A stretch of 64,000 nt of DNA from Polyangium jinanense (GCF_028435365.1 NZ_JAGTJJ010000018.1:62001-126000); one strand, 5' to 3'; counted from the first letter of the stretch, positions 50,001 through 58,881 are shown. Translations and numbers: made by a program. Notes: generated by a model from the sequence alone, not told the origin.

Positions 50001-51852
50001 CCTTGACGTACGTGCCCTCGGTAACCTGGTCGGTCGAGAGCTCGCCGTTCAGGTACCGCATCTGATCGACGAGGCCCTGGCTGAAGAGGTCCGTGACGTG
50101 CGACCAGACGTTCGCGCTCGCCGCGATCTTCTCGCCCGTGAGCGGATCGTCCGAGTCCGTCATGATGCCCCACGGCGAGGGCGTCTGCGGCGTCGGGATG
50201 ACGTTGATCTGGTGGTAGCGCAGGTCGCCCATGCGCACCGAGCGCCCCGCCGGGCCGCAGGCCGGATCGTCGGTGTCGAGGACCGGGCTGTGGCAGAGCA
50301 TGATCATCTGCTGCATCTTCGCGACAGCGATCACGCCCGGATCGATGCCGCGCTCGGCGCCGAGCTGATCCGCGATCGCCTCGCAGTTGCGACCGTCGTT
50401 CGTCTTGCCGGCACGGCAGGCGTCGACCTCGTGGGAGAGCTGGATCAGATCCCAGTTGTCGTCCATCTGGCCGTGGTACATCGGGAACTGGCCGTCGCAC
50501 GCCCCGGGATCACCGCCCGTCGCCTTGCACTCGGCGTTGCGCGCGGACATGACCGCGGCGCGCATCGCGACGTCCCACTCGTGCGTCGCCCAGTCGGTCG
50601 ACTCGTAGTACGACTGGTCCGACTCCGCGGTGTAGTACCAGGGCTGCGGGACCTCCTTGCGCAGGCGATACGGCAGCGTGCAGCGCTGCTTGAACTCGTC
50701 GCAACGCGAGCCCGCCACGCCCGTCCGCTGCGTGACCTCTTCGCACTCGTCCTCGGTGCCGTTGCCGTCCGCGTCGCGGTGCGGATCGTCGCCCGCGAGC
50801 GTCTTTTCGGGGACGAAGCACGCAATCTCGCCCGTCATCTTCTCGGGATCAGCGTAGTAGTGGCTGCGCTCCCAGATGTTGTAACGCGCGGCGAAGCGGT
50901 ACCACTTGTCGTCGCTCATGCCGTAGTTGCGGGCGTAGCCCGAGCGATCGACGGTGAACGCGCCGTACGCGCTGAAGCGCTTGCCGTCCCAGTTGACCGG
51001 CTCGTAGTCGCGATCGACCACGCGGCGGAAGGACTGGCGAATCGTGAGCTCGACGGGGTTACAGGTACCGGAGGGCGCCGAGCCGCCGAAGAAGTCGTTG
51101 TCGAGGTAGCAGGCCGGGAACTTGTCGATGCCCCAGCCGAGGTGGCTGAGGTCGATCATCTTGGGCTTCGCGAACGCCTTGTTCGTGACGTCGAAGTAGC
51201 CCGTCTCGGGATCGAAGTGCGGCGCGTCGGGATCGTTCGGATCGCTGACGTAGTAGTCGAGCGGCTCGTAGTCGACGCCGCCGTAGACGCCGAGCATCGA
51301 CAACGTGTCGTAATCGTACGAATCCACGTTGAGGTTCTTGCTCCAGTCGACGCGGAAGTACTCGCGCTCGTACCAGGGCCTGTCCGAGCCGTTCTCGACG
51401 AGGACGTTCAGCTCCTCACCCGTCGTCGGGTTGTACTCGTAACGAATGTCGAAGTGCGACTGGATGGGGTACGCGACCACGATCACGCCCTGATCCGTCG
51501 ACGGGCCGACGCCCTTCTTGCCGTCGGTGTCCTGGATGCGCTCGTAGCTCAAGCGCCCGATCAGGAGGTCCTCCGTGATCTGCCACTTCAAGCGCGCGAC
51601 GGGCTGCGCGTACGTGGACGTGAACAAACCGTCCTGCGCCGCGCCGTAGCCAACGTCGACCACCGTGCCCTGTGTCCAGAACTCGGGGTTGTCCGCGTCG
51701 CTGTGCAGGTCTTCACCGACGAAGAACGACTTCGCCAGCGCGTTCGCCTGCACGCGGTTGATGGGGTCTCGCTCTTCGGCGCACCCGAGCGCCCCACCAG
51801 CGAGGAGCCCGAGGGTGGCCACGAAGGCGACCCGTATCCTCATCCATCTCAT
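47023..51852 (-). CDS. Large zinc metalloprotease lipoprotein (HExxHxxGxxH)
   Basis: A 1609-residue exported metalloprotease. ATG at 51852 has AAGGAGG seven bases upstream and yields the signal peptide VAFVATLGLLAGGALGC with the lipid Cys near residue 24. The catalytic zinc site is HEMGHSIGLRHNF (His838, Glu839, His842, His848), the extended metzincin-like motif of the DUF5117/DUF4953 type. SIMEYG (Met in a turn) lies about 60 residues on. The N-terminal 800 residues have no recognised domain. It is at least twice the length of typical family members. It is likely attached to the outer membrane and may act in nutrient or prey-protein digestion. Confidence 0.88.
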   Translation of the reverse strand: MRWMRIRVAFVATLGLLAGGALGCAEERDPINRVQANALAKSFFVGEDLHSDADNPEFWTQGTVVDVGYGAAQDGLFTSTYAQPVARLKWQITEDLLIGRLSYERIQDTDGKKGVGPSTDQGVIVVAYPIQSHFDIRYEYNPTTGEELNVLVENGSDRPWYEREYFRVDWSKNLNVDSYDYDTLSMLGVYGGVDYEPLDYYVSDPNDPDAPHFDPETGYFDVTNKAFAKPKMIDLSHLGWGIDKFPACYLDNDFFGGSAPSGTCNPVELTIRQSFRRVVDRDYEPVNWDGKRFSAYGAFTVDRSGYARNYGMSDDKWYRFAARYNIWERSHYYADPEKMTGEIACFVPEKTLAGDDPHRDADGNGTEDECEEVTQRTGVAGSRCDEFKQRCTLPYRLRKEVPQPWYYTAESDQSYYESTDWATHEWDVAMRAAVMSARNAECKATGGDPGACDGQFPMYHGQMDDNWDLIQLSHEVDACRAGKTNDGRNCEAIADQLGAERGIDPGVIAVAKMQQMIMLCHSPVLDTDDPACGPAGRSVRMGDLRYHQINVIPTPQTPSPWGIMTDSDDPLTGEKIAASANVWSHVTDLFSQGLVDQMRYLNGELSTDQVTEGTYVKDWAVASEAAGGTGVLPQMSQADLSRRVLGGAGVMPDKMKAVESGEGSIVTKPEFAESLENVKQMVKDVRADALAPSANRPVYEARRQRAAGSPMEAELTTKAMQQLAGTDKLPVNDAVMNFASPLRGNHPQVQRDIARLKEVALAERGMCIMQATFPSPIGLTSLDKAIQSKFKDAINPRTGAPYGTFADPMTNSRQDQLDRAEAIRNWIAQKAHYSVIAHEMGHSIGLRHNFVSSSDAWGFRPQYWQLRTKNGKVTAACNDLKSEAESENCVGPRYFDQVTANERDQLLSMFMHQSIMEYGGEVTQDFIGLSAYDFAAARMFYGQTVAVHADPDMNADKPLGRATLDKMDGFGGIIGYQYTSNGNANIHYSQLQRTWKMLDAASCTSLTEEQVQRLKPADWDEGRLGKWDPLLDGLIVKVNGEYSKCKTRKVDYMPWQSMRDNGADFSRRWSSVDATKRTRVPYGFATDRWADLGNVAVYRHDNGADVYELFNFFITQQEVGHIFDNYRRNRQSFSVRASAMRTLERYNTKMRDAAKGLGLLVNIYRDFALESGFDFNSEWPSIAKQFYQDNILASGLAFDHFARQVARPQYGEHHKVANDLVLRSTDDIYSQPGPTVLVVPNGATGYRSDNSPAGPAAIGIGGRPLENALADDKGNDYDSEYTINAGSYYDKAWASMLFTESVDNFISASRQDFLDARYRAVSLADVFPDGYRRWLGNNLTGDDMLKGAWVKANNNTPITDPQKFPTTPLGWTSWWPAEGPQVCFPGDGSTVCSAVGWDPGVFEGESINVDTLMPIDGQIGWEQQKFLIAWTMNYLPENQQQWWINMLRLWEQGVDGDPEFDARIEFHDPTGKVYVAKTIGTETLFAGTKYEKTVQKGISARVLQYANDLLQQAYVVDEVDYNNDGTVDWYKARTNSDATSPNYGAPLVKFDSTIQSSADRCTAADNTGCTCTANRACVKLSRYAEVPFFIRQALAAYGLADPTMKGIYD

Positions 51853-52037
51853 CGAAGGTCCTCCTTGCACTGCCGATCCGAAGCCCGCCAAAAGCCCACG
51901 CGAGCGGGTCCCTACCCGATCAGCGGGACTGAAAGCACGTTTGATGCCACATCGAATTTCCGGGCGTTTTCAAGCACTTGCTTGTTGAAGCACGGGGCCC
52001 CGCCCGGATCCCCGTTAAAGCTCTGACACGACGATCG
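51853..52037. other. Short intergenic region
   Basis: About 185 bp between the metalloprotease start and the hisD stop (both on the minus strand). It includes the metalloprotease Shine-Dalgarno at 51860-51866 and must hold its promoter. Nothing else recognised. Confidence 0.45.
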
Positions 52038-53345
52038 CTAACTCTCGCCCTCCCCCCGCCCCCCGAGGCGCGTGTGTTGCGACATCCGTAGCTCGACCGC
52101 GCGCGCATGCGCATCCAGGCCCTCCGCACGCGCGAAGTTCGCGATGTGGGGCCCATGACGGAGCAGCGCGGGCGCGCCGTAACGAATGATGCTCGCCCGC
52201 ACGACGAAGTCGTACACGCCGAGCGGAGAGCCGAAGCGCGCAGCCCCGCCCGTGGGCAGGACGTGCGAAGGCCCCGCGAGGTAGTCACCAGCCGCGACCG
52301 GCGTCATGCCGCCGAGCAGCGCAGCACCTCCGCCTTCGACGGCGTCGAAGAGCGCCTCGGGATCAGCGACGTGATACGCGACGTGCTCGCCCGCGACGAG
52401 CGAGGCGATCTCCGCGAGGCGCGCAAGGCTCGGGACGACGAGCGCGACGCCACGCGTGCGCATCGCTTCACCCGCGATGGAGTCGCGCGAGAGCGCCGCG
52501 AGCTGCGGTCCGAGCTCGGCGACGACAGCTTCGGCGAGCGCGCGAGACGTCGTGACGAGGACACACCACGCAGCCTCGTCATGCTCGGCCTGCGAGAGGA
52601 GATCGGCCGCGACGATGGCGGGCTCGGCCGTGTCATCGGCGAGCGCGACGATCTCGCTCGGCCCCGCGATGCCGTCGATGTCGACGTCGCCGTAGACGAG
52701 CTTCTTCGCGCAAGCGACGTAGATGTTGCCGGGTCCGACGATCTTGTCGACGCGCGGCAAGCTCGCCGTGCCGTACGCGAGCGCGGCGATGGCCTGCGCG
52801 CCGCCCGCGTCGAGGATGCTCGTGACGCCAGAGAGGTGCGCGGCCGCGAGGAGGCGATCGTCGGGCGCGGGCGTGGCGAGGACGATGTCACGCACACCAG
52901 CCACGCGCGCGGGGATCGCCGACATGAGCACGCTCGACGGATACCGAGCCTTGCCGCCGGGCGCATACACGCCGACCCGCGCGAGCGGGCGCACGCGCAT
53001 GCCGAGCTCGACGCCGTCTTCTTCGTAACGGAAGCCGGTCTCGCGCTGATGCTCGTGGTAGCGGCGGATGCGATCGGCCGCGAGCTCGAGCGCGGCGCGG
53101 AGGTCCGGCTCGAGGCGCGCGAGCGCGGCGGCGCCGTCGAACGTACGGATCAAAAGCGATTCGGGACGACGACGCTCGAACCGCTCGACGTAGCGGAGGA
53201 CCGCTTCATCTCCCTCGGCGCGGACGGCCGACACGATCGCTCGAACATCTTGCTCGACCGCGCCGAGATCATCGGCGCCGCGCGCCACGAGTCGGCCGAG
53301 GCTCGCGGCGAACGCTTCCGTTCCGTCGATGTGAATGGGGATCAT
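52038..53345 (-). CDS. hisD: Histidinol dehydrogenase
   Basis: A 435-residue enzyme of normal length that carries out the last two oxidations of histidine synthesis (L-histidinol to L-histidine, NAD- and Zn-dependent). The signature VDKIVGPGNIYVACAKKLVY with DVDIDGIAGPSEIVALAD is complete. The catalytic Glu/His pair lies in the GEHVAYHVADP segment, and AGPSHVLPTGGAARF is the substrate loop. ATG at 53345 gives the expected N-terminus. No other his gene is in the window, so it is not in a his operon here, as is common in Myxococcota. Confidence 0.97.
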   Translation of the reverse strand: MIPIHIDGTEAFAASLGRLVARGADDLGAVEQDVRAIVSAVRAEGDEAVLRYVERFERRRPESLLIRTFDGAAALARLEPDLRAALELAADRIRRYHEHQRETGFRYEEDGVELGMRVRPLARVGVYAPGGKARYPSSVLMSAIPARVAGVRDIVLATPAPDDRLLAAAHLSGVTSILDAGGAQAIAALAYGTASLPRVDKIVGPGNIYVACAKKLVYGDVDIDGIAGPSEIVALADDTAEPAIVAADLLSQAEHDEAAWCVLVTTSRALAEAVVAELGPQLAALSRDSIAGEAMRTRGVALVVPSLARLAEIASLVAGEHVAYHVADPEALFDAVEGGGAALLGGMTPVAAGDYLAGPSHVLPTGGAARFGSPLGVYDFVVRASIIRYGAPALLRHGPHIANFARAEGLDAHARAVELRMSQHTRLGGRGEGES

Positions 53346-53420
53346 GCGGCAGCGAGCGCGCTGCGAATCAAGGGGATCGCAGCCGAAGCTCGTGCCGTAC
53401 CACGTTCTTTTTTCGGCACA

Positions 53421-53527
53421 TAGGCCCGATCGGGGCCTACGCCCGCGGCTTTTTCACCGGACGGAAGGGTCGTTCCCGGAAGAACGACCCCTCGCAGGCA
53501 CCCAGGACATCGTTCGGAACGATGTTC
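53421..53527. other. Cluster of three hairpins downstream of the SUKH-like gene
   Basis: Three inverted repeats follow one another: 53421-53439 (TAGGCCC/GATCG/GGGCCTA), 53467-53490 (GGGTCGTTC/CCGGAA/GAACGACCC) and 53504-53527 (12-bp stem, one mismatch, around CATCGTTCGGAACGATG). The last touches the SUKH-like gene's stop codon at 53527. They could act as that gene's terminator and as a barrier before hisD. Confidence 0.55.
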
Positions 53528-54123
53528 TAGGTCCAGTGACCCGCGCGCAGCGCAGCCGAGTCGAGCGTCTTGATCTTCGGCGCGAGCGCCTCGCGGAAGA
53601 TCGCCTCGTCCTCGTCGTCGAGCACTCCGCTCCCGAAGCCGGTCGCGACTTCCATGCTCGTCGCGAGGATCCGCAGGAACTGCTGAAAGCTCGACGCGCA
53701 GAGCACGGGCTTGATCGTGTCGGTCCCGAGCATGCACGTGAAGATGGGGCAGTCCCCCTCGGCGTCGAGCTTGCTCGTGTCCAGGAAGTACGGATCACCG
53801 AGCAGCGCGCTGCGGCCGATGATCACCCAGTTCTTGCGCCAGTTCGGGATCTCTGCCGCGGGTTTGCCCCCGAGCGTCTGCTCGTCGGCGAGCTTGTGCG
53901 ACGGGAAGAGCCGCACACGCTCGACGGGGGTCACGCTCTCGACGTCCGTCGGATCGGCGGCCGCGAGGAAGGCGCGATACCGCGCAGGGATCCTGAAGGT
54001 CTTGCGTAGCTCATCGATCGCCGCCGGCTCCGCCTTGCCGAAGCTGACCGGGATACCCCGCTTGGCGAAGATTTCCTTGAGCGCCGCAACCGATTCGGCC
54101 AGGTCGCTGTCCACCGAACCCAT
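53527..54123 (-). CDS. SUKH (SMI1/KNR4)-like protein
   Basis: A 198-residue protein whose core KTFRIPARYRAFLAAADPTD and VERVRLFPSHKLADEQ follow the SMI1/KNR4 (SUKH) pattern, a fold used widely as immunity proteins against contact-dependent and polymorphic toxins. No toxin gene is adjacent. ATG at 54123 is given, but GGAGG (54124-54128) lies immediately before it; GTG at 54114 has that site nine bases upstream and may be the real start. A cluster of hairpins follows the stop. It is divergent from the uracil phosphoribosyltransferase-like gene. Confidence 0.72.
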   Translation of the reverse strand: MGSVDSDLAESVAALKEIFAKRGIPVSFGKAEPAAIDELRKTFRIPARYRAFLAAADPTDVESVTPVERVRLFPSHKLADEQTLGGKPAAEIPNWRKNWVIIGRSALLGDPYFLDTSKLDAEGDCPIFTCMLGTDTIKPVLCASSFQQFLRILATSMEVATGFGSGVLDDEDEAIFREALAPKIKTLDSAALRAGHWT

Positions 54124-54259
54124 CCTCCGTCTCGCGGGTCTCGTACACGTCCGAACGCCTGGGAAGACCAGAGCTACGTCCGCCGTGCCGAACCCATACG
54201 CCGGAACCACCGGCGCGCGTAGGAATACCCCGCACGGGGCCAGGTAGTGTAACAGAAAA

Positions 54260-55075
54260 ATGATGGTCGACACCGCCTACGCCGAGAGCCGGTACCGGGC
54301 CGCCGAGATTCCCCACCGCTACGGGCCGGGAGTCCATCTGATCGACGACCCGTTCGCCTGGACCCTTTTGACCCGAGCTTGCTCGCCGGACACCGGACAG
54401 CCGGACATGGGACGCCTGGTCCGCATGCTCTATGAAGGGCTCGCCCGCATCGTCCTGGCCACGGAGTTCCCCCGCGCCCGCGTGGACGTCCCCACCCGCA
54501 TGGCCGTCTCGCACCCGCAGGCCGTCTACCGAGGCACCGCCCTCGCCAGGACCACCAAAGCCGTGACGGTGGGCATCGCGCGGGCCGGGACGATGCCGTC
54601 GCAGGTGGTTTTCGACCTGATGAACGAGGTGCTCGACCCGAACCTCGTGCGGCAAGACCACCTGTTCATGAGCCGGCAGACGGACGCCCAGGGCAAGGTC
54701 ATCGGCGCGACGTGGCACGACGCGAAGATCGGGCGTGACGTGGGCGATCGTTACGTGCTGTTCCCCGATCCGATGGGCGCGACGGGCTCGTCGATGGTCA
54801 GCGCGGTCTCGTTTTACAAGAACTCGCTGGAAGGGAAGCCGGCGAAGCTCATCGCGATGCACCTGATCGTGACGCCCGAGTACATCCGGCGCGTGCACGC
54901 GGAGCATCCGGATCTCGCGGTGTACGCGTACCGGCTCGATCGCGGGCTCTCGCCGCCGGCCGTGCTGCGCACGGAGCCCGGCACGAGCGAGGAAGAGCGC
55001 GGGCTCAACGAGGTGCAGTACATCGTCCCCGGCGCAGGCGGCGTGGGCGAGATCCTGAACAACGCCTGGGTTTGA
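54260..55075 (+). CDS. upp: Uracil phosphoribosyltransferase-like protein, extended N-terminus
   Basis: A 271-residue phosphoribosyltransferase that probably makes UMP from uracil and PRPP. The PRPP loop is FPDPMGATGSSMVSAV (usual DPMLATGGS), and the uracil-binding C-terminus EVQYIVPGAGGVGEILNNAWV matches the family's YIVPGLGDAGDR. It is about 60 residues longer than standard enzymes because of an N-terminal extension (MMVDTAYAESRYRAAEIPHR). Both the PRPP loop and the C-terminus deviate from the consensus, so it may belong to a divergent subgroup. Gene symbol used only as the nearest match. Start is one of two adjacent ATGs. Confidence 0.8.
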   Translation: MMVDTAYAESRYRAAEIPHRYGPGVHLIDDPFAWTLLTRACSPDTGQPDMGRLVRMLYEGLARIVLATEFPRARVDVPTRMAVSHPQAVYRGTALARTTKAVTVGIARAGTMPSQVVFDLMNEVLDPNLVRQDHLFMSRQTDAQGKVIGATWHDAKIGRDVGDRYVLFPDPMGATGSSMVSAVSFYKNSLEGKPAKLIAMHLIVTPEYIRRVHAEHPDLAVYAYRLDRGLSPPAVLRTEPGTSEEERGLNEVQYIVPGAGGVGEILNNAWV

Positions 55076-55093
55076 AGCAGGAGCGCGCCTCGA

Positions 55094-56179
55094 CTACCGC
55101 CGCGTCCTCGGGTTGTGGACGGCGACCATCGCGCGGTAGTCGAGCGCCTTCTCCGAACGCGAGACGGGCGGGCGCAGGTCGGGGAGCATGTGCTCGAGGC
55201 TCTGCACCATCGCGCCGAGCTCGCTCGCCGACGCAGCGCGGCCCTGCGTGAGCTCGCGGTAGGCCTCGGCGATCGCGGGGATGCCGCGGCCGGAGACGTG
55301 GCCGCGGCGCGAGAGGTCGAGGTAGCTCCGGCCGAGCGCAGCGCCGTCGAAGTTGTGAGACGCGACGAGGTCCTGCGCGACACGCAGCACGGCGCGATCC
55401 GGGATGCGGCCGTCCTCGTGCAGGACGAAGGCAGCCTGCAGGTAGTTGTAGAACGGGACGACGCGCGCGCCGTAGAGGCGGAAGTCCGACGGCGACGACT
55501 GCCGATCGAGGTGAATCAGGATGCGCTCGACGACAGGGCCCTTCTCGACGTAGCCGGCGAAGCGGACCGCATCGAGGATCGTGTCCTCGTACGCGCCGCC
55601 CGCGCGCATGATGTCGACGAGCTCGTCGGGCTTGACGTGGCCCTCGCACACGTCGGCATAGAGCGAGTAGACGAACGCGTCGGCCTCGGCGTCGTCGCCG
55701 AGCAGGACCTCGCGCACGAGATCACCGTCGTCGTCGCGCACGGAGCCGAGCTCGCAACGGCGACGGAGGAGCGCCGGCAGCTTGTAGCCGAGCTGGCCAC
55801 GCAGCGCGCGGAAGCGCAGGCGCAGGATGTTCTGGAGGTTCGGCTTGAGCGTGAGCGAGGCCCAGCGCGCGCCGTCGAGGCGGAGCTTCTGCTCGATGCG
55901 CGTGCGGAGCTGCTCGGGGCTGCCGGAGAGGATGTGGATCTCCACGCCCGCGCGGCCGAGCTCGCGGAGGAGCGCCGCCGCGCCGGGGACCGTGCGCTTC
56001 TGATCGGGGCGCTCGATCGCGGTGCGGACGAGGTCGCGCACCGTGTCGAAGTCGGTACGTAGATAGGTCTTGTCGAGGTCCCAGCGCGCGACGAAGGGAC
56101 GAGACGCGCCGCGCGGGGCGGAGGTTCCGGGCGCGGGGCCCTCGGGGACCACGCGTCGCTCGTTCACCCCGCGTTCCAT
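55094..56179 (-). CDS. HAD-superfamily phosphatase, phosphatidate phosphatase App1-like
   Basis: A 361-residue enzyme whose first motif WDLDKTYLRTDFDT (Asp34 and Asp36) followed by VPGAAALLRELGRAGVEIHILSGSPEQL is the App1/DUF2183 arrangement of the HAD fold; members dephosphorylate phosphatidic acid or related lipids. The C-terminal half is helical and Arg-rich. The upstream kinase gene stops inside this one: ATG 56179 overlaps by 16 bp, while GTG at 56167 overlaps by 4 bp (GTGA) and is an equally good start. The two are clearly co-translated, so the kinase may control it. Confidence 0.8.
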   Translation of the reverse strand: MERGVNERRVVPEGPAPGTSAPRGASRPFVARWDLDKTYLRTDFDTVRDLVRTAIERPDQKRTVPGAAALLRELGRAGVEIHILSGSPEQLRTRIEQKLRLDGARWASLTLKPNLQNILRLRFRALRGQLGYKLPALLRRRCELGSVRDDDGDLVREVLLGDDAEADAFVYSLYADVCEGHVKPDELVDIMRAGGAYEDTILDAVRFAGYVEKGPVVERILIHLDRQSSPSDFRLYGARVVPFYNYLQAAFVLHEDGRIPDRAVLRVAQDLVASHNFDGAALGRSYLDLSRRGHVSGRGIPAIAEAYRELTQGRAASASELGAMVQSLEHMLPDLRPPVSRSEKALDYRAMVAVHNPRTRR

Positions 56180-58881
56180 TCGGCACGCATGCGCTCGAGG
56201 GAGCCCATGAGATCACTCGACCCGAGCGTTCGCGCGAGGTCGAGCGACTGATTCAGAAAAGCGAGCGATTCCTTCGCGCGCCCGCGCTCGTGCGCGACGA
56301 AGGCGAGCGCCGCGAGCAGGCGCGCGCGCTCGATGCCACCCGCGGCAAGATCGAGCGCTTCGCGCAAGACGCCGTCGGCGTCGGTCAGCGCGGAGGCGCG
56401 GGCGAGTGCCTCGCCGAGCTTGCGGCTGAAGATGATCACGGCCTTCTCGGGCTCGTCGAGCTCGCCGCGGAAGAGCTCGCGGCGCGCGAGGTCGAGGCCG
56501 CGGCGGAGCGCGAGGATGGCCCCCGCGCGGTCCCCACGCTCGCCCGCGCGATCGGCAACCTGCTCGAGGAGCATGAGCGCCTCGAAGGTGTCCTGCGCGT
56601 GGGAGGCGTGGAGCGCGCGGACCTCGAGCGGCAAGGGCAGCGGCTCGCCGTCGCGGCCCACGAGCGCGCGCGCGTGGAGGTCCCGGCGGACGGCGACGGG
56701 CGTCGTGGCGAGCGCGATCTCGCGGAGGAGCGGGTGCGCCGCGCGGAAGCCACCGAGCTCCTGCTCGATCATGCCCGACGCACGGAGGACGGCGAGCAGC
56801 GTGCCCGTGTTGCGATCCGAGGGCAAAAGCCGCTCGATGTCCTCCATCTGCGCGTCGTCGCCGAGCACGGAGACGGACTGGAGCACGCGGCGCGCTTCCG
56901 GCGGGAGGCGCTCGATGCGCTGGGCCACGAGATCGCCGAGGCGCGCGGGCGGGTTCGTGCCGCCCTCGGAGGAGAAGCGGAGAAACTGATCGAGGTAGAG
57001 CGGCGAGATCGAGCGCCCGCCGCCCTGGCCGAGGGTCGCCGCCATGGGCGGACTCACCATCTGCGAGACGAGGTCGAGCGGGAGACCTTCGAGCACACGC
57101 GTGGCGCCTGCCCAGCCAGGATCGAAACCGGGCAGGTGCGTCGAGACGACGAGCAGCGGGTGGATCGGCGGCTCGGCGACGACGTCGGCGAAGGCGTTGC
57201 GGCTGGCGCCGTCGACGGCGTGTAGATCGTCGATCGCGAGCAGGACGAGGCGCCCTTCGTTGCTCTCGTGCGCGCGCATGATCGCCCAGCGCAGGGCCTC
57301 GGCCGCGGTGAAGCGGCGATCGTCCGGCTGCACGATGCCCGCGGGGGGCTTCGACCACATGTTCACGCTCGGCTGCGGCGCGCTGCGGTCCTTCTTGCCG
57401 AAGATGGCCATGAGGCCGGCGCGCGCCTCGGGCGTCGCGCCGCGCCACTCGTGCGGCTCTCCACCGCCGGGCGGCAGCGACGCGAGCGCCACGATCGACT
57501 CGCGCAGCACGTGGTAGCCGACGTCGGCGCCCCATGGATCGGGGCGCGTGAGCACGACGAAATCGCCCGCCACGGAGGCGAGGTGGATGAACTCCTGGAG
57601 CAGGCGCGTCTTGCCCGAGCCGCCCTCGCCGACGATACGCGCGGTCGCGAGCGTGCGATCGACGTCGAAGCGGAAGCTGTCGAGCCACTCGAGATCACGC
57701 TCGCGGCCAACGAACGGCAGCGGCAGCTCGGGCAAGCTCGACATGCGCACGCGCGGCGGCGGGCCCGCGGAGACGGGCGGCGCGATGCGTCGGGGCTGGC
57801 TCATGGGCGGCTGAAGCGAGATCCGCGCGCCGCACTCGCCGCAGAACTTCTGGTTGCGCGGCGCGATCGTGCCGCACGACCCGCAGGCAACGCCGGGCTC
57901 GTCGGCCGAGGGCGGCGCTCCACGATCGAGCATCGTCGCGGCGGCGCGCAGCGCGATCGTGAACTCGTCGGCCGTCTGGTAGCGGCGACAGACTTCTTTC
58001 TCCATCGCGCGAAGGGTCACGTCGACGAGCGAAAGCGGGATGTTGCGCGCCGGCGCGACGTCGAGCGGGTTCGGCGGGGGCACCGTGAGGTGCATCAGCA
58101 CGACCTGCGTGGGCGACTCGGACTCGAACGGCAGTCGCCCCGTGAGGAGCTGAAAGAGCAGCACGCCGCACGTGTAGAGATCGCTGCGCCCGTCGATCGG
58201 ATCGCCGCGCCCCTGCTCGGGCGACATGTAGTCGGGGGTGCCGCAGACGATGCCGGGGCTCGTGATGTGCGTGCTCGGCACCTCGCGCATCTTCGCGAGG
58301 CCGAAATCGACGACCTTCACGAAGTCGCCGCCCGTGCGCATCGGCTCGAGCACCACGTTCTCGGGCTTCAGATCGCGGTGGATGATCCCGAGGTGGTGCG
58401 CTTCCGCGAGGCCCGCGAGGACCTGGCACATGACGTCGACGATGCGGCGGAACGGGAGCGGCCCCTCTTCGTAATCGACCCGCGCGAGATCCCGGCCGCG
58501 CAGGAACTCCATCACGAGGTAGAGCTGGTTTCCGCTCTTTCCGAAGTCGAAGACGCTGACGATGTTCGGATGGTTCAGCCGACTCGCTGCGCGCGCCTCG
58601 GTGATGAAACGGACCGAAGCGCTCTCGTCGCCGAGCAGGTGCGGGTGGATGATCTTGACGGCCACCGTGCGGCCGAGCGCCTTCTGCTCGGCGCGATAGA
58701 CGCGCCCCATGCCGCCCACGCCGATGAGCTCGAGGATGACGTAGCCGCCGGGCAGCGTCGTGCCGAGCAGCGGATCGTCGGCGCGTGTTTGCAGCTCCGA
58801 GATCGGAAAACCGCACACATGACAAAACCGGTGTGCCGGATCGCACGCAGTGGCGCACTGGGGGCAGAGGACATCCGACAC
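56164..58881 (-). CDS. Ser/Thr protein kinase with two zinc ribbons and a C-terminal NTPase/regulatory region
   Basis: A protein of about 905 residues. An N-terminal zinc ribbon (CPQCATACDPAHRFCHVCG) precedes a complete kinase domain (LIGVGGMGRVYRA, VAVKII, IHRDLKPENV, VDFGLAKM, GTPDYMSPEQ). A second zinc ribbon (CGSCGTIAPRNQKFCGECG) follows, then an AAA/NTPase part with a Walker A loop ARIVGEGGSGKTRLLQEF and Walker B VLLAIDDLHAVD. A long helical C-terminus (about 650-905) has the degenerate repeats of PknK/MalT-type regulators. The start is GTG 58881 or TTG 58890; neither has a clear ribosome-binding site. It is probably a cytoplasmic signalling hub. Confidence 0.9.
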   Translation of the reverse strand: MSDVLCPQCATACDPAHRFCHVCGFPISELQTRADDPLLGTTLPGGYVILELIGVGGMGRVYRAEQKALGRTVAVKIIHPHLLGDESASVRFITEARAASRLNHPNIVSVFDFGKSGNQLYLVMEFLRGRDLARVDYEEGPLPFRRIVDVMCQVLAGLAEAHHLGIIHRDLKPENVVLEPMRTGGDFVKVVDFGLAKMREVPSTHITSPGIVCGTPDYMSPEQGRGDPIDGRSDLYTCGVLLFQLLTGRLPFESESPTQVVLMHLTVPPPNPLDVAPARNIPLSLVDVTLRAMEKEVCRRYQTADEFTIALRAAATMLDRGAPPSADEPGVACGSCGTIAPRNQKFCGECGARISLQPPMSQPRRIAPPVSAGPPPRVRMSSLPELPLPFVGRERDLEWLDSFRFDVDRTLATARIVGEGGSGKTRLLQEFIHLASVAGDFVVLTRPDPWGADVGYHVLRESIVALASLPPGGGEPHEWRGATPEARAGLMAIFGKKDRSAPQPSVNMWSKPPAGIVQPDDRRFTAAEALRWAIMRAHESNEGRLVLLAIDDLHAVDGASRNAFADVVAEPPIHPLLVVSTHLPGFDPGWAGATRVLEGLPLDLVSQMVSPPMAATLGQGGGRSISPLYLDQFLRFSSEGGTNPPARLGDLVAQRIERLPPEARRVLQSVSVLGDDAQMEDIERLLPSDRNTGTLLAVLRASGMIEQELGGFRAAHPLLREIALATTPVAVRRDLHARALVGRDGEPLPLPLEVRALHASHAQDTFEALMLLEQVADRAGERGDRAGAILALRRGLDLARRELFRGELDEPEKAVIIFSRKLGEALARASALTDADGVLREALDLAAGGIERARLLAALAFVAHERGRAKESLAFLNQSLDLARTLGSSDLMGSLERMRAEWNAG

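Noticed and set aside
47002..52026. A 1674-residue open frame on the plus strand
   Set aside because: It lies exactly antisense to the zinc metalloprotease gene, which has a ribosome-binding site, signal peptide and catalytic motif.
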